Source of the DNA: Flammeovirga pectinis
Lineage (GTDB): Bacteria > Bacteroidota > Bacteroidia > Cytophagales > Flammeovirgaceae
Reading direction: 5' to 3'
Length of the DNA stretch: 64,000 nt
NCBI RefSeq assembly: GCF_003970675.1
Contig: NZ_CP034562.1
Coordinates: 2,418,001 to 2,482,000 of the forward strand
Shown here: positions 34,432 through 43,936 of the stretch, in pieces
Numbering within the stretch: position 1 is the stretch's first letter
Layout of the letters: each line of letters begins with the position of its first letter
Notes under the pieces: model-generated
What the model was told of the DNA's origin: nothing
What the model saw: the letters and a program-made list of their open reading frames with translations, nothing else
Database searches by the model: none
Program-made: the position numbers and the translations under genes

Positions 34432-35409
34432 ATGTTGAGTAAGAAAATATTAATCACTTGTGCAATTTTAGGTACTTTATCCTTCTCTTGTAGTAAGTTT
34501 TCGAGAATATCTAAGAGTAGAGACATCAATGAAAAATACGATGCCGCTCTTAATTATTACGACAATAAACAGTTTTATAAAGCATCAGTTCTTTTTGAAG
34601 ATATTATGGGTGCTTTTGTTGGTGCAGCTGAATACGAAAAAATTCAGTTTTACTATGCATATAGTCAATATGAGCAACAACAATATTTAATTGCGTCTCA
34701 TCACTTTAAAAGTTTCTTCGAAACATATAATCGAAGTCCTTTTGCAGAAGAAGCACTATTTATGAATGGGTATTCTCTCTATAAAGATACACCCGATTAT
34801 AACTTAGACCAGTCTGGAACAGATGCTGCTATTGAAGAATTACAAAACTTCATTAACAGATACCCTACTAGTCAGTATGCTGAACAGTGTGATGATCTTA
34901 TTAATGAACTAAGAGCTCGTTTGGAATTAAAAGCTTTTGAGGTATCTAAACAGTACTCTCATTTAAGATATTATAAAGCCGCTGCAATTGCATACGAAAA
35001 CTTCATGAAAGATTATCCAGACTCTGATTACAAGCCTGAGGCAATGTACAAGAGAATGGAAGCTGAATATGAGTTGGCAAAAATGTCTGTTTTCAGTAAG
35101 CAAGAAGAAAGATACAATGATGCCTTAAAAACTTTTAAGAAGTTTGGGGAACGTTACTCTGAAAGTAGTGCTTATGAAGATGCTAAAAAACTTAAAGTTA
35201 GTGTCGACAAAGACTTAAAGAAACATATGCAGAAGAAAGCTGCATGGGAAAAAGAAAAAGCCAAAATCGAAGCTGAAGCTAAAGCAGGTAAAATCTCAAA
35301 AGAAGAAGCAGAGAAATTGGAAAAAGAAGGTCCTAAAGAAGGGCGTAGATCTAAAAGAAAAAGAGGAAAGAACTTGGAGCAAATTCAAGATCAAAAAAAT
35401 GACGAATAA
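34432..35409 (+). CDS. bamD: Outer-membrane assembly lipoprotein BamD (YfiO)
   Basis: This 325-residue lipoprotein of the beta-barrel assembly machinery carries a lipobox at residues 17-20 (SFSC), so it is anchored to the outer membrane, facing the periplasm. TPR-like repeats fill residues 30-235 (YDAALNYYDNKQFYKASVLFEDIMG, HFKSFFETYNRSPFAEEALFM, AAIAYENFMKDYPDSDYKPEA), as in BamD/ComL. A highly charged C-terminal tail (AEAKAGKISKEEAEKLEKEG, then KRKRGKN) extends it beyond the usual length. The gene is followed by a terminator and then the parvulin-type PPIase, which also serves outer-membrane protein folding. Confidence 0.9.
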   Translation: MLSKKILITCAILGTLSFSCSKFSRISKSRDINEKYDAALNYYDNKQFYKASVLFEDIMGAFVGAAEYEKIQFYYAYSQYEQQQYLIASHHFKSFFETYNRSPFAEEALFMNGYSLYKDTPDYNLDQSGTDAAIEELQNFINRYPTSQYAEQCDDLINELRARLELKAFEVSKQYSHLRYYKAAAIAYENFMKDYPDSDYKPEAMYKRMEAEYELAKMSVFSKQEERYNDALKTFKKFGERYSESSAYEDAKKLKVSVDKDLKKHMQKKAAWEKEKAKIEAEAKAGKISKEEAEKLEKEGPKEGRRSKRKRGKNLEQIQDQKNDE

Positions 35410-35425
35410 TACAGTCTAATTCCAC

Positions 35426-35462
35426 AAAAGGCGAATCAGTTTTAAATTGATTCGCCTTTTTT
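35426..35462 (+). terminator. Intrinsic terminator of bamD
   Basis: The 13-bp stem AAAAGGCGAATCA / TGATTCGCCTTTT has a 9-base loop and a following T-run. It sits 17 bases past the bamD stop. Confidence 0.88.
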
Positions 35463-35512
35463 ATTGATTATGAATCTAAAAAACGACATATTTAGTCAAT
35501 AAAAAATACTAA

Positions 35513-35520
35513 TATATTTG
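35513..35520 (+). promoter_or_regulatory. -7 element of the PPIase gene
   Basis: The box is TATATTTG, an exact TAnnTTTG match 43 bases upstream of the ATG. TTTAG about 18 bases upstream may serve as a weak -33 element. Confidence 0.45.
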
Positions 35521-35563
35521 TGAGTATTATTTTTTAAATAGAATTTTAATAATTTCTAATCAA

Positions 35564-37861
35564 ATGCTTAATTCAAAATTCAGCCAATTTATTACGTTGG
35601 CATCACTAGCTTCTCTATTAATTGGATGTGCAACTAATTTTGGACAAAAATCAAAACTTCATAAAACAGAAAATATACTTTCTTTAGATGGCGAAGCTGT
35701 AACTAAAGAAAACTTTGTTTACCTCTATGATAAAAATTACAGTAACGACAGTGCTTTTTATTCCAAGGAAAGTGTTGATGATTACTTAGATTTATTTATC
35801 AATTTCAAATTAAAAGTAGCCGAAGCAATCACTTTGGGTTATGACTCCCTTCCTGCATTTCAGAATGAATACAAAATGTATATTCATCAATTGGAAGAGC
35901 CTTATTTAACTGAATCAGTTTTTAATGACAGTCTTGTAAAAGAAGCATACAATCGTCAAAAAGTTGAGGTTAGAGCTTCTCATATTCTTATTACAACAAA
36001 AAAAGATGCGAGTCCAGAAGATACTTTAAAAGCGTATACTACTGCCGTTGCTTTACTTGAAGAAATAAAAGCAGGAAAAGACTTTGAAGAGGTTGCTTTT
36101 GCATCCTCACAAGATCCTTCTGCAAAACAAAATAAAGGAGATTTAGGTTATTTTACATCCCTACAAATGGTATATCCTTTTGAAGATGCTGCGTTTAAAG
36201 CAAAAATTGGAGATGTAGTCGGTCCTATAAGAACAGACTTTGGTTATCATTTAATTTATGTAAAAGATAAAAGAGAACGATATGGTACTTTACAGGTACA
36301 GCATATCATGATTAAATCTACGAAAAAAGACAAAGCTGAAAATCAAGAAATTGCTCAAAGAAAAATTAACGCTATCTATGATAGCTTACAGCATGGTGGC
36401 GATTGGACTACAATGTGTAGTAATTTTTCTGATGATAAACGTTCTTCTTCTAAAGAGGGTATTTTGCCTCCTGTTAGTGAAGTTCGTTTCCCTAAAGAAT
36501 TTATGGAGGGCGTATATTCTTTGGATTCTATTGGAAGTATTTCTAACCCTGTTCGTACCGATTTTGGATGGCATATTATCAGGTTATATCAAAAGAAGCC
36601 TGTAATGGAATACGAGATACTCTACCCTACTCTAGTTAAGAAAGTAAAGAAAGACAGTCGTTCTTCTACAAGCCGCCAACATTTCATTCAAAAACTTAAA
36701 ACCGACAATGAATATACTATTAATGAAGAAAATAAGACACTTGCTTTTTCTTTAATAGACTCTACAAGGTTAATTGGAGAATGGAAGATTCCTGAAGACT
36801 TGTCGGTAAAGAACAAGAAGAAAGTAATTTTCACATTGGCTACTAGAAAAGTTACTGCAAATGATTTCTTTGAATATATTTCTACTACACAGAAAACTTC
36901 GAAGAATAAAGATCTTAATAACCTATTAAATAGTGATTTTGATTCATTTTCTGATATCATTTTACTAGACGAAGAGAAAAAGAATCTTGCTGATAAATAC
37001 CCTGAATACAAACATCTTGCTCAAGAATATAAAGATGGCTTGTTATTATTTAGAGTAATGGAAGACTGTGTTTGGAACAAAGCATCTTCTGATATTACAG
37101 CATTAAAAACTTACCACAACCTGCATAGAAAAGATTACATGTGGGATACTAGAGCAAATGTTGAAGTATATAATACAGGAAGTAAAGATTTAGAGAATGA
37201 AACATTACTAATGTTAGATTCTGGCTACTTTAGAGTTTTCCCTACAGAAGTCTCTACTATTAATTATAAACGAAATAGTTCTTATCTGTACAAAAGCAGA
37301 ATTAAAGATCTTCAAAAAGTTGCTGATGTTTTAAATACTGAGATTAACCTATTTATTGTTATTAATGTTGAGTATGACAAAAAAGAAGGAAGTATTTTAA
37401 GAAAAAAGAGATTTAATAACATCAAAAATCAATTGGTTAAAAAAGGTGTAAATGTAAATAGGATTAAAGCTCATTTTGAGAAAGGAGTTAATGGCGTAGT
37501 TGATTTAAAATACTTCACTACTGAATTTACTAAATTTATCACTACTAAAAACTCTGAAAACAATTTAGCTATTCAATATACTGATGGAATTTTCACTGAA
37601 AACTCGCTTCCTCATGAGGAAAATATAGAGATGAAAGTAGGCAGATATATTTTTGAAGAGAACAATCGTTTTATCATTGTAAATGTAAAAGAAATTCTAC
37701 CTAAAGCTCCTAAAACATTTAGCGAGTCTAAAGGTAATGTGATAGCAGATTATCAAGAACATTTAGAAAAGGAATGGGTAAAAAGTTTACATACAAAACA
37801 TCAGGTTGTAGTAGACTCTACTGTTTTGCAATCTTTATATATTCAAGATAAAACTTTATAA
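35564..37861 (+). CDS. Peptidylprolyl isomerase lipoprotein with two parvulin domains (SurA/PpiC-like)
   Basis: This 765-residue periplasmic folding factor has a lipobox ending at Cys22 (LLIGC), suggesting a lipoprotein. An N-terminal helical chaperone segment comes first (YLDLFINFKLKVAEAITLGYD). Parvulin domain 1 spans about 136-235 (VRASHILITTKKDA, GDLGYFTSLQMVYPFEDAAF, GPIRTDFGYHLIYV). Parvulin domain 2 spans about 245-345 (LQVQHIMIKSTKKD, NPVRTDFGWHIIRL). A long C-terminal region without a recognisable domain follows. The layout matches Bacteroidota SurA-like PPIases that escort outer-membrane proteins. It lies beside bamD but has its own promoter. The last 400 residues could be a second chaperone module. 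Confidence 0.88.
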   Translation: MLNSKFSQFITLASLASLLIGCATNFGQKSKLHKTENILSLDGEAVTKENFVYLYDKNYSNDSAFYSKESVDDYLDLFINFKLKVAEAITLGYDSLPAFQNEYKMYIHQLEEPYLTESVFNDSLVKEAYNRQKVEVRASHILITTKKDASPEDTLKAYTTAVALLEEIKAGKDFEEVAFASSQDPSAKQNKGDLGYFTSLQMVYPFEDAAFKAKIGDVVGPIRTDFGYHLIYVKDKRERYGTLQVQHIMIKSTKKDKAENQEIAQRKINAIYDSLQHGGDWTTMCSNFSDDKRSSSKEGILPPVSEVRFPKEFMEGVYSLDSIGSISNPVRTDFGWHIIRLYQKKPVMEYEILYPTLVKKVKKDSRSSTSRQHFIQKLKTDNEYTINEENKTLAFSLIDSTRLIGEWKIPEDLSVKNKKKVIFTLATRKVTANDFFEYISTTQKTSKNKDLNNLLNSDFDSFSDIILLDEEKKNLADKYPEYKHLAQEYKDGLLLFRVMEDCVWNKASSDITALKTYHNLHRKDYMWDTRANVEVYNTGSKDLENETLLMLDSGYFRVFPTEVSTINYKRNSSYLYKSRIKDLQKVADVLNTEINLFIVINVEYDKKEGSILRKKRFNNIKNQLVKKGVNVNRIKAHFEKGVNGVVDLKYFTTEFTKFITTKNSENNLAIQYTDGIFTENSLPHEENIEMKVGRYIFEENNRFIIVNVKEILPKAPKTFSESKGNVIADYQEHLEKEWVKSLHTKHQVVVDSTVLQSLYIQDKTL

Positions 37862-37872
37862 GAAATACATAT

Positions 37873-37933
37873 TAAAGATATATTAACTGCATGAATATGA
37901 ACTCTAGGTAAACTAAATGCAAGTATATCTTTA
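37873..37933. repeat. Interrupted inverted repeat downstream of the PPIase gene
   Basis: TAAAGATATA (37873-37882) and TGCAT are mirrored by ATGCA and TATATCTTTA (37924-37933) around a loop of about 22 bases. No T-run follows, so it is not a typical intrinsic terminator. It may be a processing or regulatory structure between the PPIase gene and the response-regulator gene, or AT-rich coincidence. Confidence 0.4.
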
Positions 37934-38022
37934 CAGATGCTATGTTTTCTTTGAAGAGTCATAATATGAATATAACTTGTAGACAAACATAACAGATCAT
38001 CATTTTATCATAGAACTTTAGC

Positions 38023-38712
38023 ATGGCTTCAGAAATAGAAAGAAAAATCTTAGTTGTAGACGATGAACCAGATATTGTAGAAATATTGGGTTATAATCTT
38101 AAGAAAGAAGGCTATCAAGTAAAAACTGCCAACGATGGTAAACAAGCCGTAGAAGTTGCGAAAGAGTTCCATCCTGAGTTAATCATTTTAGATATAATGA
38201 TGCCTGTAATGGATGGTGTTGAAGCATGCAGACAAATAAAAGAAAATCCAGATTTATCTGAAGCACATATTATTTTCTTAACGGCAAGAGCAGAAGAATA
38301 CTCTGAAGTTGCCGCTTTTGACGTTGGTGCAGACGATTACATCGTTAAGCCAGTTAAGCCAAGAGCATTAATGAAAAGAATTGAATCGATTTTCAAAAGA
38401 AAAAGTAAATCGTCTTCAGCTAAAAAAGATATTATAAATATTGGTAAGTTTTCAATCGACAAATCTAGTTATACTTTATATGTTGATGGCGAACCTAAAA
38501 CGTTACCTAAAAAAGAATTTGAACTACTCTATTTCTTAGCAGAAAGTCCTAATAAAGTTTTTAATAGAGATGATCTATTGAGAAACATTTGGGGAGCAGA
38601 TGTATATGTTCTTGCTAGAACTGTAGATGTACATATTCGTAGAGTTAGAGAAAAAATTGGTGATGGTTACATCAAAACTGTAAAAGGTGTTGGTTATAAG
38701 TTTGAAGCTTAA
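38023..38712 (+). CDS. OmpR/PhoB-family response regulator
   Basis: This 229-residue regulator has a receiver domain (Asp13-Asp14, phospho-acceptor Asp57 in LIILDIMMPVMDG, Thr87, Lys109) and a C-terminal winged helix (GKFSIDKSSYTLYVDGEPKT, RTVDVHIRRVREKIGDGYIKTVKGVGYKF). The kinase gene follows 74 bases downstream after an intercistronic hairpin, giving a PhoB/PhoR-like pair. No phosphate-transport gene is nearby, so phosphate sensing is only a family-level possibility. The start is an ATG. Confidence 0.93.
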   Translation: MASEIERKILVVDDEPDIVEILGYNLKKEGYQVKTANDGKQAVEVAKEFHPELIILDIMMPVMDGVEACRQIKENPDLSEAHIIFLTARAEEYSEVAAFDVGADDYIVKPVKPRALMKRIESIFKRKSKSSSAKKDIINIGKFSIDKSSYTLYVDGEPKTLPKKEFELLYFLAESPNKVFNRDDLLRNIWGADVYVLARTVDVHIRRVREKIGDGYIKTVKGVGYKFEA

Positions 38713-38732
38713 ACTAACTTTAGGTAACTTGC

Positions 38733-38769
38733 ATAAAACCTCATTTCCAACTAGGTAATGAGGTTTTAT
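38733..38769 (+). terminator. Intercistronic hairpin between response regulator and kinase
   Basis: The 13-bp perfect stem ATAAAACCTCATT / AATGAGGTTTTAT has an 11-base loop. Only a short T-rich tail follows, so it may be a leaky terminator or stability element that sets the ratio of regulator to kinase. Confidence 0.6.
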
Positions 38770-38786
38770 TTTAAATAAATAAATAT

Positions 38787-39857
38787 ATGTTCTTTAATGC
38801 CAAATCAGTTTCCCTCCTTCTAGCATTATGCATTGGGGGTATTACATCTGCTTTTTTATCTTTGATACCAGATGTATCAATCACAGGAGTGATTGTAGGG
38901 TTAGTTATAGCATTTTCATCATCCTTTCTTCTTACTTATTTTATTCTTGAATTCATTTTTTTTAAGGAGGTTGGAAATATCCACAGACAAATTCACGAAT
39001 TACGAAGTAACCAATCTGCTACCTTCGATGTATCTAATGAGTTGGTTAAAAGTAGTAAAAACCCTATTTCTGGAATTAAATCTCAGATAAGAGATTATGC
39101 AGAAATGAAGGAAGAAGAAATTGCTCAATTAAAAAAAATGGAGCGTTATAGAAAAGAGTTTCTTGCTAATATATCACATGAACTAAAAACCCCAATTTTT
39201 GCCACTCAAGGTTTTATTTTAACATTATTAGATGGAGCTGTTAATGATAAAACTGTTCGAGATCGTTTTCTAAAGAAAGCCGCAAAATCACTAAATGCTT
39301 TAAATATTCTTGTTGAAGATCTTTTAACTGTTTCTAAAATAGAAGCTGGAGAAATTTCTATGGATTTTGAAGTTTTCGATATCCAAATTATGATTGTTGA
39401 TGTTTTAGAACAAGTAGAACAAAAAGCTGAAAAGAAAAATATTACCGTATCTTTGGAAGTTCCTAATGACGATCCAATCTACGTTAATGCAGATTACAAT
39501 AGATTAAAGCAAGTTGTTATTAATTTAGTTGTTAATGGTATTAAGTATAATGAAAAAGGAGGCTGGGTAAATGTAATTTTGCAAGTTCATGACAACCTAG
39601 TCACTTTAATGGTGAAAGATAACGGCATGGGAATCCCTCTTGAGGATCAAAACAGAATTTTTGAGAGGTTTTATAGAGTTGAAAAAAGTAGAACAAAAAA
39701 GCAAGGTGGTTCTGGATTAGGGTTAGCAATTTGCAAACATATATTGGAACAACACAATACTTCTATAACTTTGCAAAGTGAAGCTGAAGTAGGTTCAACT
39801 TTTTCTTTTGATTTAAATTTAGTTCAAGATACAGAATATGAAAATTCCGAATTTTAA
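38787..39857 (+). CDS. PhoR-like sensor histidine kinase
   Basis: This 356-residue kinase has two N-terminal transmembrane helices (about 7-27 and 33-58) with only a tiny periplasmic loop, then a HAMP-like linker. HisKA has His131 in FLANISHELKTPIFATQGF. HATPase motifs are NLVVNGIKYNE, VKDNGMGIPLEDQ, FERFYRVEKSR and GGSGLGLAICKH. It is the partner of the response regulator just upstream and is translationally coupled to the pseudouridine-synthase gene, whose start lies 20 bases before its stop. It lacks an extracellular sensor domain, like PhoR proteins that rely on partner proteins. Confidence 0.92.
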   Translation: MFFNAKSVSLLLALCIGGITSAFLSLIPDVSITGVIVGLVIAFSSSFLLTYFILEFIFFKEVGNIHRQIHELRSNQSATFDVSNELVKSSKNPISGIKSQIRDYAEMKEEEIAQLKKMERYRKEFLANISHELKTPIFATQGFILTLLDGAVNDKTVRDRFLKKAAKSLNALNILVEDLLTVSKIEAGEISMDFEVFDIQIMIVDVLEQVEQKAEKKNITVSLEVPNDDPIYVNADYNRLKQVVINLVVNGIKYNEKGGWVNVILQVHDNLVTLMVKDNGMGIPLEDQNRIFERFYRVEKSRTKKQGGSGLGLAICKHILEQHNTSITLQSEAEVGSTFSFDLNLVQDTEYENSEF

Positions 39858-40554
39858 AAAGTGGATCATTTTCGAAAACGATAATTATATTTTGGTAAAT
39901 AAACCTCCTTATATTTCTTCTTTAGAAGATAGGGACAAAACTTTACCTACAGTTTATCAAGAAGCAAAAAAATATGGTGGAGATACACAGTTGTGCCATC
40001 GTTTAGATAAAGAGACTTCTGGCGTTATGGCAATTGCCAAAAACCCTGAGGCCTATAGACATTTAGCAATTCAATTTGAGAAACGCCTTGTAGAAAAAAT
40101 ATACCATGCTGTAGTAGATGGTATTGAAAATTTCGACGGGGTTATGATTGATAGAAATATCCTAGTTTCTGGACGTGGGAATGTTCGTATTGATATCGAA
40201 GGAAAGCCGTCTCAGACTGTTGTTAAAACAGAGGAAATTTATAAGTTCCACTCATTGGTTGCTTGTAAACCACTTTCTGGAAGAATGCATCAAATTAGAA
40301 TTCACATGGCCTATGTTGGCTCTCCTATTATTTCTGATGAAGTTTACGGAGGAAAAACTCCTTTCCTTTCTGATGTAAAAGGACGTAAGTTCAAATTGAA
40401 AGATGGCACAGAAGAACAACCATTAATGTCTAGAGTTGCTTTACATGCAAGATCTTTAAAATTTAAAGATCTTGATGGAACAGATATACATATTGAAGCA
40501 GAATATCCTAAAGATATGCGTGCCTTGATTACACAATTGAGAAAATTTAAATAA
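39838..40554 (+). CDS. RluA-family pseudouridine synthase
   Basis: This 238-residue RNA-modifying enzyme isomerises uridine to pseudouridine in rRNA or tRNA. Catalytic Asp57 lies in CHRLDKETSGVMAIAKN, the RluA/RluD motif II. YHAVVDGI and GRMHQIRIHMAYVGSPIISDEVYGG are the downstream conserved motifs. No S4 domain precedes the catalytic domain. The gene overlaps the end of the kinase gene by 20 bases, and the hotdog thioesterase gene follows two bases after its stop, so four genes from the kinase to the methyltransferase form one unit. The target RNA site cannot be predicted. Confidence 0.9.
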   Translation: MKIPNFKKWIIFENDNYILVNKPPYISSLEDRDKTLPTVYQEAKKYGGDTQLCHRLDKETSGVMAIAKNPEAYRHLAIQFEKRLVEKIYHAVVDGIENFDGVMIDRNILVSGRGNVRIDIEGKPSQTVVKTEEIYKFHSLVACKPLSGRMHQIRIHMAYVGSPIISDEVYGGKTPFLSDVKGRKFKLKDGTEEQPLMSRVALHARSLKFKDLDGTDIHIEAEYPKDMRALITQLRKFK

Positions 40555-40556
40555 CT

Positions 40557-41042
40557 ATGATATCTCCTTATTTCCAAGACCACATGGAAGGTAATGTATG
40601 CTTTGGCTGTGGTAGTAAAAATGATGATGGTTTACACATCAAAAGTTATTGGGAGGATGATAAAGCTATCTGTATTTGGAATGCAGAGGAAAAATACCAC
40701 GGTTGGGCAAATTTGCTTAGCGGTGGTATTTTGTCTACAATAATTGATTGTCATTGTATGGGTACGGCAATGGCTGATGCCTATAAATCAGAAAATAGAG
40801 CTTTAGATTCTGCTCCTTTTTATAGATATGCTACAGGTATTTTGAATGTGAAATTTCTAAAACCTACACCAATTAATACTCCTATCAAATTAATAGCAAC
40901 TATTACAGAACGAAAAGGCAGAAAAATAACAATGCATTGCGAAGCTTGGTCTGACCAAGTAAAAACAGCAGAAGCAGAGGTTATCGCTATCCAAGTTTTT
41001 AGTAGTGCTGATAATGCTAAAGAAAACCCATTTATTGATTAA
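40557..41042 (+). CDS. Hotdog-fold thioesterase (PaaI-like)
   Basis: This 161-residue hotdog protein begins with a Cys motif (NVCFGCGSKNDDGL), then EKYHGWANLLSGGILSTIIDCHCMGTA and ILNVKFLKPTPINTPI. This is the pattern of the PaaI/acyl-CoA thioesterase superfamily, in which HGG usually precedes the catalytic helix. The substrate is probably an acyl- or aryl-CoA but is unknown. It sits between the pseudouridine-synthase gene (2-base gap) and the O-methyltransferase gene (5-base gap). Confidence 0.82.
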   Translation: MISPYFQDHMEGNVCFGCGSKNDDGLHIKSYWEDDKAICIWNAEEKYHGWANLLSGGILSTIIDCHCMGTAMADAYKSENRALDSAPFYRYATGILNVKFLKPTPINTPIKLIATITERKGRKITMHCEAWSDQVKTAEAEVIAIQVFSSADNAKENPFID

Positions 41043-41047
41043 TTGAT

Positions 41048-41689
41048 ATGTTACCTATAACACATCCTGAAATAGATAAATATATTGAAAAAGTAGCAAC
41101 TGATGAAGATCCAATTTTGGTGGAATTAGATAGAGCTACTCATTTCCAAGAGAATCTTCCGCATATGCTATCGGGGCATCCTCAAGGACTTTTTCTTACT
41201 ATCTTATCAAAAAGTATGAACGCAAAAAACGTTCTCGAAATTGGTACTTTTACAGGATATGCAGCAATCGCTCTAGCAAAAGGAATGGATAGTAGTGGAC
41301 AACTCAATACTATCGAAATTGATGATGAAAAAGAAGACATTATTCAAACCTTCATTAACAAAGCAAACCTTAACGATATTATTAAACTTCATATTGGAGA
41401 AGCATTAGAAATTATCCCATCATTAGACGATGAAATTGATATTATCTTTATTGATGCTGATAAGATGAATAATGATGCTTATTTTGAAACCTGCTTACCA
41501 AAATTAAGAAGCGGCGGACTTTTGTTAATAGACAATGTTTTATGGAAAGGCAATGTAGCTGATCCTGAAGTAAATGATAAAATGACAAAGGCTATTATGG
41601 ATTTCAATAGTAAGGTTACATCTGACAAAAGGGTACAAAGTTGCATTTTACCTCTTAGAGATGGCATTTTAATGGCTCAAAAATTGTAG
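41048..41689 (+). CDS. SAM-dependent O-methyltransferase (caffeoyl-CoA OMT-like)
   Basis: This 213-residue class I methyltransferase has motif I VLEIGTFTGYAAIALAKG, acidic residue at LNTIEID, IDIIFIDADKMNN and GGLLLIDNVLWKGNVADP, as in the O-methyltransferase family 3 (catechol/caffeoyl-CoA type). In bacteria these proteins often methylate small catechols or hydroxylated tRNA bases (TrmR-like); the substrate is not determinable here. The neighbouring pseudouridine synthase makes an RNA target conceivable. It ends the four-gene unit. Confidence 0.88.
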   Translation: MLPITHPEIDKYIEKVATDEDPILVELDRATHFQENLPHMLSGHPQGLFLTILSKSMNAKNVLEIGTFTGYAAIALAKGMDSSGQLNTIEIDDEKEDIIQTFINKANLNDIIKLHIGEALEIIPSLDDEIDIIFIDADKMNNDAYFETCLPKLRSGGLLLIDNVLWKGNVADPEVNDKMTKAIMDFNSKVTSDKRVQSCILPLRDGILMAQKL

Positions 41690-41778
41690 CTTAGCAAAGA
41701 ATTAATTACATTATTTAGTATCAAGAAAGAATAAACATCTCTTACTCTTTCAACACCAGGTAGTTACAACACCTAATT

Positions 41779-43755
41779 ATGAAAAAAACATATACAATAG
41801 GAGTTTTATTGGGCTTAGGTTCAATTCTATCTTCATTTACTCATAACACTGAAAACGATATTATTGCAACACCTCTTGCAATTAATAAAACATTAAGCCC
41901 ATCACAAAGTGATAACCCTTATCCTATCGTAACAAATGTTCATACGAAAACTGTTAACGGAGAAGAAATAACTTTAGTTGATGCTAATAATATACCTGCA
42001 TTTATTGCTGGTGCTAATCAAAATTTACTTTTGGTTGCAACATCTTTAGACATTGATGTCAAAAAAATATATAAATATAATGATATGGATGCGTATGATG
42101 ACTTACAAGAAGGTCATGTATACTATCTAAAAGCGAAAAAAGGCAAAGCTACAACTGCAATGCATACCGTAATTGAAGAGAAAAACCTATGGGAAGTTTC
42201 TCAGAAATATGGTATTAAATTGACAAAATTAGCAAAGAAAAACAGAATGGCTAAAGATGATCCTTTGGCTAGAGGTCGTGTTTTATTTTTACAAAAAACT
42301 CGTCCAAAATCTGTACCGCCTACAGTTGTTGATGTACCACCTGCTGAAGATGTAGAAGTAATTACTCCAGAAGTAACAGCTGTAGTAACCACTACTGCTG
42401 CCGTAGTTGTTGCAGCAGCAGATTCAACTTCACTTTCTTTAGATCCTAATTCTAAAACACATACTGTTCAAGATGGAGAAAGTTTATTTACAATATCAAG
42501 AATGTATAATGTAAATATGCTTGACATAAAAGAATGGAATCAAATTGGTGATGACTTATCACTAGAAGAAGGACAAATTCTAATTGTTGGTACTGAAAAA
42601 TCTTCTGAAGCTAAAATCGAAGAAACTGCAGCTGCAACCACTGTTGTTGCAGCTCAACAAACGGAAGCAGTTAAAGAAGATAGTTTTGCAATAATGCCTC
42701 AAGGTGAATATACTAATAGAGGCCCACAAACAAATAATACTGCAGAAACATTTACTGTTGGTGCTATTACAGTTGGTGCAGCCGCTGCGATAGCAGAAGA
42801 AGAAACTATTGAAGAAGCTCCAGCCGCTCCTACAACTTATGTTGTTCAAAATGGAGACTCATATTATGGTATTGCTCGTAAGTTTTCTGTTTCCCCTCAA
42901 AGTTTACAGGCATGGAACGACAATACTGAATTACACCCAGGTGAATCTATAAGAGTTAGTACCCCTATTAAAAATGCAGGTGTTATGACAGTTGCAGGAG
43001 CTAATGGTATTGATGCTAAAGGTGAATTCTCAGGAGAAATTAAAACACATACTGTAGAAAGTGGTGAAACTGTAGAGAAAATTGCACAAAAATACGGAAT
43101 ACCATCTTCAGATATATATGGATTTAATGCAGCAAGATTAAAAGGTGAACAACCTAAAAGAGGTATGTTACTCCAAATACCTATTAGATCTGCTAATGCT
43201 ACTCCAGAAGTAGTTGCTACTACTAATTACGATCAACCTGCTGTTCAACAAGCAGTAAATGATCCATACAATCAAGTAGCATCAGAAAAGCCTGTTTCTA
43301 CTACAACAGTAGCCGTAGTTGCTGCTACTGTATCTGAGGACGTTATTGAACAACCAAAAGAAGAAGTTATCATTGAAAGCACAACTACTCACACAGTTGT
43401 AAAGGGAGAAACTTTATTTGCGGTATCAAGAAAAACAGGTGTTTATCATAAAGATTTAATTAAATGGAATAACCTTCCTTCTAATGGAGCAATAAACGTT
43501 GGGCAAGTATTGCAACTTACACCTTCTGATAATATTAGTGAAGTACAAGATGATAATGTAGCTACTGCCTCAGTTGCTGCAACAACTACTACTTCACAAA
43601 ATAATGCCTCAGTTGCTGAATATCATGTTGTAGAAAAAGGAGATACACTTTACTCTGTGTCTCGTAAATATGGAACTAGCGTTTCTGATATAAAGAATTT
43701 TAATGATATGTCTGCTAATGAGATTAAAATTGGTCAACGCCTAAGAGTCAAATAA
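41779..43755 (+). CDS. Multi-LysM peptidoglycan-binding protein
   Basis: This 658-residue exported protein has a signal peptide (TIGVLLGLGSILSSFTH). Six clear LysM domains follow (for example MHTVIEEKNLWEVSQKYGI, THTVQDGESLFTISRMYNV, TYVVQNGDSYYGIARKFSV, THTVESGETVEKIAQKYGI, THTVVKGETLFAVSRKTGV, YHVVEKGDTLYSVSRKYGT), with a divergent LysM-like segment before them at about 45-115. Linkers are Ala/Thr/Val/Glu-rich and low-complexity. No catalytic domain (amidase, peptidase) is present, so it is probably a structural or scaffolding peptidoglycan binder. The last LysM ends at the stop codon. It is a single gene with a strong terminator. Confidence 0.9.
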   Translation: MKKTYTIGVLLGLGSILSSFTHNTENDIIATPLAINKTLSPSQSDNPYPIVTNVHTKTVNGEEITLVDANNIPAFIAGANQNLLLVATSLDIDVKKIYKYNDMDAYDDLQEGHVYYLKAKKGKATTAMHTVIEEKNLWEVSQKYGIKLTKLAKKNRMAKDDPLARGRVLFLQKTRPKSVPPTVVDVPPAEDVEVITPEVTAVVTTTAAVVVAAADSTSLSLDPNSKTHTVQDGESLFTISRMYNVNMLDIKEWNQIGDDLSLEEGQILIVGTEKSSEAKIEETAAATTVVAAQQTEAVKEDSFAIMPQGEYTNRGPQTNNTAETFTVGAITVGAAAAIAEEETIEEAPAAPTTYVVQNGDSYYGIARKFSVSPQSLQAWNDNTELHPGESIRVSTPIKNAGVMTVAGANGIDAKGEFSGEIKTHTVESGETVEKIAQKYGIPSSDIYGFNAARLKGEQPKRGMLLQIPIRSANATPEVVATTNYDQPAVQQAVNDPYNQVASEKPVSTTTVAVVAATVSEDVIEQPKEEVIIESTTTHTVVKGETLFAVSRKTGVYHKDLIKWNNLPSNGAINVGQVLQLTPSDNISEVQDDNVATASVAATTTTSQNNASVAEYHVVEKGDTLYSVSRKYGTSVSDIKNFNDMSANEIKIGQRLRVK

Positions 43756-43776
43756 GTAGAGCATATTTTAAACATG

Positions 43777-43805
43777 AAAAGGAACCCTAGTGGTTCCTTT
43801 TTTTA
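43777..43805 (+). terminator. Intrinsic terminator of the LysM gene
   Basis: The 10-bp stem AAAAGGAACC / GGTTCCTTTT has a 5-base loop, followed by TTTT. It lies 22 bases after the stop. Confidence 0.88.
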
Positions 43806-43936
43806 TGTCCAAAAATCTAGATTAAATCTATATAAATGTTTATGTATACATTTATTAAGACTAGTCTAGTAATTATTTTTTCGAAAATGAAGTTATTATG
43901 ATTGCATGGACAGAAACAATTTATTTTGTTAGGTGG

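Noticed and set aside
43810-43880. Short palindromes (ATGTATACAT, AGACTAGTCT) after the LysM gene as operators
   Set aside because: Each is short, AT-rich and far from the -7 box at 43956; such dyads are expected by chance in this composition.
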